A DNA stretch of 64,000 bases from CAWCWN01 sp963799245. Its GTDB lineage: Bacteria; Chloroflexota; Ktedonobacteria; Ktedonobacterales; Ktedonobacteraceae. The notes under the pieces were generated by a model. It was not told where the DNA came from. It saw only the letters and a list, made by a program, of their open reading frames with translations, and ran no database searches. A program made the position numbers and the translations under genes. The stretch spans positions 1,364,001 through 1,428,000 of the forward strand of contig CAWCWN010000003.1 in NCBI GenBank assembly GCA_963799245.1. The letters run 5' to 3'. Positions 56,864 through 64,000 of this stretch are shown here, piece by piece (within the stretch, counting starts at the first letter, position 1; each line of letters begins with the position of its first letter).

Positions 56864-58174
56864 CTACGGGTTTTGGTTACCAAGAATAGCAGCAGCAAAG
56901 CGTTGGGCAAAAGCTTCAAGGCTAAAGTAAGCCTCAGCAATACGTCGTCCGTTGTGACCTAATTCATCGGCAACCTCCGGATGATCTAACAGATACTGGA
57001 TAGTGTTACGTAATTCATCGGGATCCCCAGGAGTGACATAAAAACCCGTTGGTAATCGTCCAAGCGTCTCTGCAACATCGGGGTTATCTAGAAAACCGGG
57101 CCACCATGTGCGTACAGATGATCCGCGACCGTTGTTGCGGGGATCACGAACAACATCCGTTTGACCCCGAATGCCTGAGACGATCACTGCCTTACCCATT
57201 GCCATCGCTTCGAGAATCACTGTGATGCCAGCCTGGAAATCCACTTCCAGCAGGGGCACAATAACAAACCGCGCGCAGGCGTAGAGTTGACGTAATGTCC
57301 TGTAGTCATAAATTTTGATAGAGGTATTCTTTGGCCACTCGGGTAACTTTTCAAGCGCAGCCTGTTCTGGTATCACAGCACGCGTGCTGATGTAAACGCT
57401 CACATTCAGGTCGCGTACTGCTGAAAGTAACGTGGGATAGTCACGACACTCCAGGCCTGGGACGCAGATGATTGGACGATCGTTAGCTGCGCTGATAAGA
57501 TTGCTACCGATGCTGGATGGGGCTAATGGATGCCAGAAATGCACATCCACTTGATAAGGCAAGCGCACCACTCGCCTACCTGGTATACGCAGAGTATCTG
57601 TTGCTACTACAAATTGAGCCGAAGAATGCACTATAATGGTATCAATGTGACTACCTACGCCGAGTCGAAAGAAAATACGTTTCTTGAACGGTGAGAGATA
57701 ATGTGCGAGCGCCACATGGCGGGGATAGCCAGGCCGTGCACGGCTCAGCTTCAAGAGCATTGCGAGTGGTAGGCTTACAATCTCAGTATCAGTAAAGATG
57801 ATATCGTACTGATGACGACGGCAGAAGGCGGCCCAGGCAAGTGCTGTAAAAGGTCCGAAGAGCAGTTTGATAAGACCGGCAAGTCGTGTCCTCTTGGTAT
57901 CACGCAGGTAGACTACATCAGCATCAAGCATCTCCTGTAAAGCAAGATAGTCACGACGAGGTTGTTTATCTGCAGCGATTTCAGCTCGCATTGTATCTGC
58001 TGGCTGTAGCGAGATCGCGAGTAAAACGCGCGGTTTTCCCCCCTTATGGGATGTCGTAATCGCGCTCTCGCTATCCTCCAGGAGGCACTCTGCTTTAAAA
58101 TTCATGGAAGTAATGGGAAGCTGTTCGTGCTGTTCCTGTTTTAGTCCATAATTATTTGACGGATGATCACTCAT
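56864..58174 (-). CDS. glycosyltransferase family 4
   Basis: The 436-residue form starts at ATG 58174; the open frame extends to 58408 but the extra part is not family-like. The C-terminal domain has PIICVPGLECRDYPTLLSA and PLLEVDFQAGITVILEAMAM for donor binding, then GKAVIVSGIRGQTDVV. The N-terminal domain has a hydrophobic stretch LIKLLFGPFTALAWAAFC, possibly membrane contact. It is the first gene of operon 2 by position, though separated by the broken PIG-L gene. Confidence 0.8.
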   Translation of the reverse strand: MSDHPSNNYGLKQEQHEQLPITSMNFKAECLLEDSESAITTSHKGGKPRVLLAISLQPADTMRAEIAADKQPRRDYLALQEMLDADVVYLRDTKRTRLAGLIKLLFGPFTALAWAAFCRRHQYDIIFTDTEIVSLPLAMLLKLSRARPGYPRHVALAHYLSPFKKRIFFRLGVGSHIDTIIVHSSAQFVVATDTLRIPGRRVVRLPYQVDVHFWHPLAPSSIGSNLISAANDRPIICVPGLECRDYPTLLSAVRDLNVSVYISTRAVIPEQAALEKLPEWPKNTSIKIYDYRTLRQLYACARFVIVPLLEVDFQAGITVILEAMAMGKAVIVSGIRGQTDVVRDPRNNGRGSSVRTWWPGFLDNPDVAETLGRLPTGFYVTPGDPDELRNTIQYLLDHPEVADELGHNGRRIAEAYFSLEAFAQRFAAAILGNQNP

Positions 58175-58559
58175 ATTGCCTATTCTTTTTACCAACCTAT
58201 ACCATCTACCAATATTAGAAGAGTTATGAAAGACCCTATGATGCTGGACATGGCTAGCCAATTTATTGACTTGACGATAATATGATAGTTCTGCCCGGGC
58301 ATAGCCAGGCCAGACTTTATCTGAGTGAGTTGGTGGCCATTGGCCTCTTAAATATCCTCTAAAGACAAGTATTTCGGTCTTATAGTAAAACTTAGAACCA
58401 TCACACATCCATATTTTAACTGATCTGGACCATGAACAGGTGATGTTTTTATTGAGGAATGGTTAATATTTAGTGTAAGTGGTTGTGAAGGCACAACTCC
58501 CTTACTGAGTGCGACAAGAAGTGATCTTTCCCTCTTCCATGGAGTCTCTAACCTCAGAA
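58175..58559. other. intergenic region, no supported gene
   Basis: This 385-bp stretch holds the upstream end of the GT4 frame and unassigned sequence. Nothing else can be supported. Confidence 0.4.
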
Positions 58560-58790
58560 ATAACCTCATCTCTTGTTCATGGGTGCCGAAGAAATCAAGC
58601 GTGAGATCAGAACATTCCTGCGCGAAACACTCAAGCTGGAGTGATCTGAAGAAAAAACGCTGATTACGCATGCACACACCAGTACAGCAAAATTCCTCGG
58701 CTACCGCATCGTGGTCCAACACGCCGATGACAAGCTTGACCGAAAAAGCTTCCAGTTGGTCAATGTTGCCAAGATCTGCGCCATTGCGTG
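58560..58790 (+). pseudogene. group II intron maturase (LtrA-like) remnant
   Basis: The frame starting near 58579 reads MGAEEIKREIRTFLRETLKL, a stop, then SEEKTLITHAHTSTAKFLGY and IVVQHADDK. This is the end of the reverse transcriptase domain and the start of the maturase region of group II intron proteins. One in-frame TGA and truncation on both sides make it dead. No intron RNA domains V/VI were identified. Confidence 0.65.
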
Positions 58791-59069
58791 CTCCGTGGCG
58801 ATCTCCTACCTGGGCATGCGCTTCAGTGCCTTTACGAAAATGAAGAGTTCGTTGCGTCGCTCCCGCCTGCCAATCCACAGCTGTTTTATACTCCTCGCAG
58901 CCTGTCCGCCTGGGGCTGGAAGCAGCTGGTGAGGTTCATCTTTGGGGTCTATGTGCGAGACATTGATTGTGCATTTAAGCTCTTCCAGGCGGAGTTTTTT
59001 CTACATGGAATTCCGTCATCAAAAATGCTCCCAACTAAACGATTTTCCTATTCTGATGATGAACAGTAA
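58788..59069 (+). pseudogene. internal fragment of a GT2 polyprenol-phosphate sugar transferase
   Basis: The frame reads SLSAWGWKQLVRFIFGVYV, then RDIDCAFKLFQAEFF, the central part of dolichol-phosphate mannosyltransferase-like enzymes. The preceding catalytic part and the C-terminal part are missing. It abuts the maturase remnant. It may be related to the piece at 8678-8977, which holds the part that would come next. Confidence 0.6.
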
Positions 59070-59141
59070 ATAGAAGGGGCTATATATACTCCAACCGCAC
59101 TTAAGAAAAAGGAATGGCGGAAATGATGATACAATGAAAGC

Positions 59142-59400
59142 ATGTTGTACATCCGTTCTCTCACTGCTACTGAGCGGGGTCTGCTGCAGCAACGGCAACG
59201 CACGGTCCCTGCTCAAATCGCCTCTCGTGCCCGCATGATCCTGCTTTCCGCCGACGGCTGGTCGGTTCCTGCTATCACCACCCTGCTGGGTTGCTGTCGG
59301 CGTATCGTGCGCAAGTGGCTCCACGCCTTTACCGAACACGGCTTGGCTGGTCTGGTTGGCAAACCAGTAGGGCGCCCAGCGCATCGCGTGCAGACGGCAT
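59142..59400 (+). pseudogene. N-terminal remnant of an IS630-family transposase
   Basis: The frame shows a helix-turn-helix with the IS630 pattern: LYIRSLTATERGLLQQ, ASRARMILLSADGWSVPAI and VRKWLHAFTEHGLAGLVGK. The similarity ends near 59400, about 90 bases before the IS1-like element. The catalytic part is gone. Confidence 0.65.
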
Positions 59401-59485
59401 CATCGTCCCTTCTTTCCGCCACAAGTTTTTCTTCATCTGAACCAATGCGCCTGGTTCCCGTCATTGGGTTGACGGTTCCCGAAAT

Positions 59486-60599
59486 TCGGGTAGTGACTCT
59501 GGAAGGGGGTGATAAAATACGAGGGGAGGAGGTGAAACATGAAGGAGCGAGAGAGGCAGGAGCAGGTCAACCTGCCTTCGTGTCCGAATCCGAACTGAAG
59601 AGAGTCCCAGGTGGTACGCAATGGGAGCCATCGAGGACGGCAGCGCTATTGCTGCCGGAGCTGTAAGACGTACTTTGGGGAAACGCAAGGAACGCCCATG
59701 TATGGTCTGAAGACCCCTGAGGCGGAGGTGGCCCAAGCGCTGTTGATCGTGATGCGACGAGGCAGTTTGCGGGCTGCCGAAGAGATTACGGGGCATACAT
59801 ATGAGACGATCAGCGTGTGGCTGAAGCGAGCGGCGATCCATGCCCAAGCCCTTACGCACGTGTTGGCCAACGATTTGCACCTGAGCCAGGTGGAAATTGA
59901 TGAAATCTGGTCGTGTGTGCAGAAAAAAACGGGAGAGATGGGCAGCCTGACGAGGGAGAACACTGGGGATGCCTCGTCCAGGATCGGGACAGTCGTTTTG
60001 TGATCGCCTGCGCCACCGGCTCGTTAAGCGAGGACCTGATCGAGCAAGCGGTGACCATCACGGTCGAGCGGACTCACCATCGCGAGCTGCACTGGTTCAG
60101 CGATGGGTGGCACGGCTATCGGCGTATCCTCGTGCGAGCCTATCGCCAGCGGGTGTGGACGGGCAAACGGGGGCATCCTCCGTGGGTCGTCCCAGAGACG
60201 GTCACCTTGACGCAAACCGTCAAGCATCGCAATGAGCACGGACGACTGCTGTCGGTGGAGACTCGCGCCGCGCTGGGGACGGGGATGGAGCCAGCTGGCA
60301 CGGTGCATGTGGAACGGCTCAATGGGGCTGATGCCGCGATCGGCTCAATGCCCTCACCCGCAAAACGCACGCCTTCGCCAAACGGGATGTCACCTGGGAT
60401 GCGCTCGTGGGCTTGCAGCTCTTCGATCACAACTTCCATCGGCCTCATCGTGCTTTGCGGCTGCCGGGTGGAGAGGGACTGCATCGTTATCACCAGTGCT
60501 CCCCGGCCATGGCTCTGGGGCTGACCGGTCATCTCTGGTCGTTCCAAGAACTGTTGACTTCTCGGGTTCCTATCACCCCTGAATAGAGTCACTACCCGA
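59486..60599 (+). mobile_element. IS1-like element, inactivated
   Basis: A 15-bp inverted repeat TCGGGTAGTGACTCT lies at 59486-59500 and, reversed, at 60585-60599. It encloses about 1.1 kb with one broken transposase. No target duplication was seen. It cuts off the 3' end of the IS607 resolvase remnant to its right. Confidence 0.75.
59539..60586 (+). pseudogene. IS1-family transposase, one nonsense and two frameshifts
   Basis: A start at 59539 follows GGAGGAGG. The N-terminal zinc-finger-like part has an in-frame TGA at 59596 where a Cys is expected. The DDE part continues with VEIDEIWSCVQKK, then shifts by -1 at an A7 run (59923-59929) into LVQDRDSRFVIACATG and HVERLNGA. A second shift lies near 60320-60334, leading to ALVGLQLFDHNFHRPHRALR and a stop at 60584-60586. 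The first shift may be programmed, as in IS1; the rest is decay. Confidence 0.75.
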
Positions 60600-60868
60600 C
60601 CTTCGCCCAGGCTTGCAAGCGTGCCAATTGGGTTTCTAGATCATCCTTTTGTCCATGCCCACTGACTCGCCCATACAGCACGATCAAGCGTCCATCTGTC
60701 TTTCCCACGAGTCGCTCAATTTCCGATCGTGGCACACGTGCTTCTTGCCCAATCCAGATCGCCCGAATCTTGCCTTGCTTGATCCGCTTGCGCACGGTGA
60801 ATGGATGCAAACCCAACTCATGGGCTGCTTTGCTGAATTCGCAACAACTTGGGTTCGTCTTGTTTCAT
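60600..60868 (-). pseudogene. IS607-type serine recombinase, 3' truncated
   Basis: A MerR-like helix-turn-helix reads GLHPFTVRKRIKQGKIRAIW and is followed by the resolvase start RLIVLYGRVSGHGQKDDLET. The ATG at 60868 is out of frame with it by one base near codon 11. The catalytic domain is cut by the IS1-like element. IS607 elements often carry tnpB, but none follows here. Confidence 0.7.
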
Positions 60869-61028
60869 TCAACCAAAACCCTCCTACAGATTACCGTAGA
60901 TAGGATGACATAATTACAGAAATTCGGCAACTGTTAGTTTACTCCAATGTTATCCCATATTCCGCAGTAAGCTAGATAAGATTGAGGATTTTTTGCTAAA
61001 GTGAGGGACGAAGACAAAAGAGATAAAG

Positions 61029-61310
61029 AAAGCAGAAACCTATCGAAGTGAGCGGCTGGACCACCTGGGTAAAGTTTCAGGAGTTTGCCAAGAGCTCGGG
61101 CTGGCGAAGTACCTGGATGCACAGGAGCCTACTTCCGAGCGGCAGATCAGATCGGGAACAGCCACCGTAGCTATGATTCTCAACGGATTAGACCTCAGTA
61201 ACCGGCGGCTGTACCTGGTTTCGCAATTTTTTGAGCACAAGATGGGAGAGCGACGCTTCTTACACAAGTTGTTGCTAAGGCATGGATCGCCTCCCCTCTG
61301 CTCTACGGAC
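61029..61310 (+). pseudogene. N-terminal remnant of an IS1634-family transposase (DUF4277)
   Basis: The frame reads YRSERLDHLGKVSGVCQELG, then ATVAMILNGLDLSNRRLYLV and SQFFEHKM. This is the DUF4277 start of IS1634 transposases. It is cut near 61300 by the small anchored-protein gene region. The matching C-terminal type of fragment is at 25340-25630, far away. Confidence 0.65.
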
Positions 61311-61313
61311 AGT

Positions 61314-61910
61314 CTACTTCAGTTCTTGGACCTGGAGCCCCCACCCTCCATTGCTGACAATGACCAGGAAGACCTGACCGCCCCGGTGTTCCTCGGTGCT
61401 ACCGCTGGTTTTGCCAGGCTTACAGACGGCATTCACAGCTACATTGACTAGTGCTCCATCAGGAGGGCCGTAGACGGCTACATTAAGATTGGCTTGGTTG
61501 CCTTGGGACGATTGCGGGTCACACGACCACACGATTTTCCAATCATCCGGCATAGTGAAGACACTCGTCCTTTTCCCACTATGGCCAGTGAACGTTTTTA
61601 CAGTGGTCCACTTGAGCGCATGCGCCGGGGTTGGCGTGATTGCTGCCTGGGTCGATTGGCTCGACGTTGTGGTAGTCTGCTTAGTAGGTGACGTCGATTG
61701 GTTCGACGTTGTGGTAGTCTGCTTAGTGGGTAGCATCGATTTGACACCGGGTGTTTGCACGGCATAGCCAATGATGATGCCGACAATCAGTCCGGTAACC
61801 AGCCATAGCCAACTAACCCCAACGCGTCGAGCAGGTGGCTTGGCCGGTCCATCTTGCGGCTGTGGCTGCATTGGCGGAGGCTGGAGCGGCGATGGTTGAA
61901 ATTGCGACAT
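61314..61910 (-). CDS. small membrane-anchored protein with Thr-rich repeats
   Basis: The 198-residue protein has a Pro/Gln-rich cytoplasmic start, one helix (WLWLVTGLIVGIIIGYAV) and a linker with two SPTKQTTTTSNQST-like units. The outer domain of about 100 residues has a pair of Cys (WSCDPQ, NAVCKPG). I do not recognise the family. The gene is intact among decayed mobile elements. Confidence 0.6.
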   Translation of the reverse strand: MSQFQPSPLQPPPMQPQPQDGPAKPPARRVGVSWLWLVTGLIVGIIIGYAVQTPGVKSMLPTKQTTTTSNQSTSPTKQTTTTSSQSTQAAITPTPAHALKWTTVKTFTGHSGKRTSVFTMPDDWKIVWSCDPQSSQGNQANLNVAVYGPPDGALVNVAVNAVCKPGKTSGSTEEHRGGQVFLVIVSNGGWGLQVQELK

Positions 61911-62037
61911 ATTAATAGATTTCCCTTTCGATCATTAAACTCCTGTAGCTGGTCTCAAAGACGATAGAAGAGCATCGGTGTAACGACGATAGCCAGAATG
62001 TCCACCGTCGATCAAAGATTCGGTTTGCATTCAGCTC

Positions 62038-62585
62038 CGGGTAGTGGTTTACATAAACATGGCAGCCCGTTCCAAGTTACAGCGATGGAGAAAAAGGCGC
62101 AGACAAATATCATGCATCACCAGGGATTTTGAGAAAGAGAGCGTTTTGCGAACGAAACGAGCTAAACGCTGTCGCAGCGTGTTATTCCAGCGCTCGAGCA
62201 CGCGCGGTCTCACCTGTTTCCTTGCCCACTGCTGTGTGCTGCTCCTCTGGAATGACTGCCTGATAGGCGACATAGGCGACCCAAAAATCAGTGTAGCAAT
62301 ATCCTGATCGATACGCTTCTGGAATGGCTTCCCAGAGTATGCAGCAGGTCTTTTCACTTCGATCTCCTATGGCATAGGCGACCACTTGACGCGTTTTCCT
62401 ACACAAGGCAATCCATATCCAGGCTGATTCGTCTTTTTCAGCACAAACGACCACAGTTCATCCAATTCCAGTACCGTCGCTCCTGGGTCGTTTACATCAG
62501 GTGCCATCACCGTTGCGCTCAGCGCTGGCAGCTTTTCTGCTTTTTTAGTCCATTCTATGAATGAACCCATATTCCGCACCCTCAA
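62038..62585 (-). pseudogene. second IS1-like transposase remnant
   Basis: Pieces in several frames read LELDELWSFVLKK, WIWIALCRKTRQVVAYAIGD, SGYCYTDFWVAYVAYQAVIP and LERWNNTLRQRLARFVRKTL, the InsB part of IS1. One shift lies at an A5 run near 62434. CGGGTAGTG at 62038-62046 resembles the end of the IS1-like element at 59486. The 5' end is missing. Confidence 0.7.
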
Positions 62586-62705
62586 GGAGTAAGTTTGTAG
62601 AATTTTTGATAGGGAGGACCTAAAAGCATAAGCACTTGTTCATGAAAAGGCTGCAGATGGAGAACAAGTGCGCTCACGCCAGCCGCTGAGCGGATCAACA
62701 AAAGA

Positions 62706-63272
62706 TCAATTCCTACAATCCCACCGCCAATATTTAGCTCCTTGTGCCACCACCAGCCGATCGAGCCATGCGCTAAAACTGGGTGCGGCGGGAGTCCAAT
62801 TGCGAGGAGAACAACTTCCATCCCCGACAATCACCCGGCAGTCTTTCTCGTTCTCAATTTCAGTTGTATCAAGCGCAAGTGAATCTCTGTCATCACGAGA
62901 GCGCGCAAATACAAGGTATTCCAGCGGCCATTCATCTTCGTATATTTTCCAGAAAGTTACATTCACTGGAATGAGGTCCAGTGTCCCACAGAGATCGTAG
63001 CCGTATTGTCCATACTCATCATTATCATAGTAGAGAAGGGCCCCATTGAACAGAAGCAAAAAATGTTCATAAGCTAATGGCAAAGGTACGCTCAAAACTT
63101 GCTTGAGTTCTTCAACCTCTTCCCTTCTCGCCGGAGGGTTGAAGCTGAAATGGGCCTGGAAGATATGGCCATCCTCTTGAATAACCTCCATCATTGATGA
63201 AGCATCCAGCTTCGAGCGCAGAGCCTTAAGTGCCCTCAGCCCGTTATGTATCTGCTGCGGCTTGTGTATCAT
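62706..63272 (-). CDS. SMI1/KNR4 (SUKH) domain protein
   Basis: The 188-residue protein shows the SUKH core: FNPPARREEVEELKQVLSVP, LPLAYEHFLLLFNGALLYYD and a late WLDRLVVAQG. SUKH proteins are frequent immunity proteins against secreted or contact-delivered toxins. No toxin gene is beside it here. The start at 63272 has AAAGGTGGG upstream. Confidence 0.8.
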   Translation of the reverse strand: MIHKPQQIHNGLRALKALRSKLDASSMMEVIQEDGHIFQAHFSFNPPARREEVEELKQVLSVPLPLAYEHFLLLFNGALLYYDNDEYGQYGYDLCGTLDLIPVNVTFWKIYEDEWPLEYLVFARSRDDRDSLALDTTEIENEKDCRVIVGDGSCSPRNWTPAAPSFSAWLDRLVVAQGAKYWRWDCRN

Positions 63273-63362
63273 AGAATACCCACCTTTCGGGATCGTTAAT
63301 AAATCTTATTGAGAAGAAGTATCCTGGTAACTTATTTTTTTCCTCAGCTATTCTGTGACACT

Positions 63363-63385
63363 CCCGTCGCGTAAACGCGGACGGG
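63363..63385 (-). other. right-end hairpin of a TnpB element
   Basis: CCCGTCGCG and CGCGGACGGG pair with a one-base bulge around TAAA, directly after the tnpB stop. Such hairpins mark the right end of IS200/IS605-like elements. They often form the 3' part of the guide (omega) RNA. Confidence 0.6.
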
Positions 63386-63388
63386 CTT

Positions 63389-64000
63389 CTAAGCAGCGCC
63401 GGCAGGGTGGCCCGTCTCTGAAGAGGCCTGCTCTACAAGCAGTGGTTGACCTGCTGACTCACTTAGACAACGTTGAGGCGTGTCTGCCCTGCTACTCCTT
63501 GACCTGGACGGGCCAGGACGGAGATACGTGAAGGAACGAGGAAACTTCAGATGGGTCCCGAAGGCATCGAGATGCATATTGATCGAGCCCACCAGATCGC
63601 GGTGGCCAACAAAGCCGCAGGCGCGGCACGCCCAAGTTCTGCCTTTGGGCTTGTGACGATGCCCACAGACTGGACACCGGCTCGATGTGCCTCGTTCGGA
63701 GCCGGTGAAGCTCAGGATGCGGGCCTGTGTGGCTTTGTGGCTGAGGTAGGCGATATCCTTGCCGTATTCCCAGCCGGCCATGCGCTGGTTGTGATGCCTG
63801 CCATTGTCTCGCGTGCGCACACCATGTGGGTTGCCGATGAAGAGCGTTCCCACCTGGTTCTCGATGCAGAAGTCGATGACCTGCCTGGTCGCCTTGTGGC
63901 GCAGATCACGGATGCGCCGCTCGGCTCTGCGGCAGTGCTTGTGCTTGGCTCTTTGCAGCTTCTTCCAACGGCGCAAGTGCTTCTGGCAACGACTCTGCTT
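63389..64000 (-). CDS. tnpB: RNA-guided endonuclease TnpB, C-terminal part (runs off window)
   Basis: The frame is open to the window edge, so the start lies outside. It has the arginine-rich bridge-like region, IENQVGTLFIGNPHGVR, a zinc ribbon (SRCPVCGHRHKP with WACRACGF) and the last RuvC motif HRDLVGSINM. The usual EDL of RuvC motif II is replaced by GNPHG; TnpB variants with rearranged sites are known. A Pro/Arg/Ser-rich tail of about 55 residues follows the zinc ribbon part. The right-end hairpin follows the stop. Confidence 0.8.
   Translation of the reverse strand, partial: KQSRCQKHLRRWKKLQRAKHKHCRRAERRIRDLRHKATRQVIDFCIENQVGTLFIGNPHGVRTRDNGRHHNQRMAGWEYGKDIAYLSHKATQARILSFTGSERGTSSRCPVCGHRHKPKGRTWACRACGFVGHRDLVGSINMHLDAFGTHLKFPRSFTYLRPGPSRSRSSRADTPQRCLSESAGQPLLVEQASSETGHPAGAA

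Noticed and set aside
62582..62830. 82-residue minus-strand ORF overlapping the SUKH gene end
   Set aside because: No recognisable family, and it overlaps a well-supported gene in another frame.

Overview
The window is a polysaccharide-biosynthesis region of a bacterium with intermediate GC. The gene mix points to a Ktedonobacteria-like member of Chloroflexota: DUF2079 and DUF1616 membrane proteins, an LPPTG protein beside a class F type sortase, many glycosyltransferases, and remnants of several IS families. This placement is an inference from gene content. No rRNA, tRNA or CRISPR array was seen.

Layout. 1-6600 (+) holds housekeeping-like genes: a HbpS/GlcG-type protein, a membrane protein, a YdjM-like hydrolase, DUF2079, YggT, DUF2877/AllH and ribose-phosphate pyrophosphokinase. 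6600-9240 has an LPPTG protein with a sortase, two sets of 11-bp direct repeats that look like response-regulator operators, and decayed sugar genes. 9242-21542 (+) is polysaccharide operon 1: two GT2, two polysaccharide deacetylases (one frameshifted), a Wzx flippase, a 28-residue poly-lysine ORF, an ATP-grasp protein, a GT4 and two membrane proteins. 21631-29517 (-) has a GH16 lipoprotein, a flavoprotein/ATP-grasp pair, an intact IS4-family element and an amino-sugar pair (Gfo/Idh/MocA dehydrogenase and DegT aminotransferase). 29779-30459 (+) is the initiating sugar-phosphate transferase. 30609-36370 (-) is a compact group of flavoprotein, ATP-grasp, methyltransferase, FemAB-like transferase and deacetylase-like protein. 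36822-40282 (+) has a clan GH-A hydrolase, a Wzz-like protein and a BY-kinase-like ATPase. 40505-58174 (-) is operon 2: GT4, GT2, GT4, Wzy, SGNH esterase, hexapeptide acetyltransferase, a second Wzx, three tandem near-identical GT4 copies, a broken PIG-L/PKD/discoidin gene and another GT4. 58.5-64 kb is a graveyard of mobile elements (group II intron, IS630, IS1, IS607, IS1634) with a SUKH protein, a small anchored protein and a TnpB gene running off the end.

Together the genes describe a Wzx/Wzy-type exopolysaccharide pathway: priming transferase, glycosyltransferases, flippases, polymerase, Wzz/BY-kinase length control, and secreted trimming enzymes. The least explained part is a twice-occurring flavoprotein plus ATP-grasp ligase module, in one case joined to a methyltransferase and a FemAB-like aminoacyl transferase. 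It may add amino acid or amide groups to the polymer or make a small peptide-like product.
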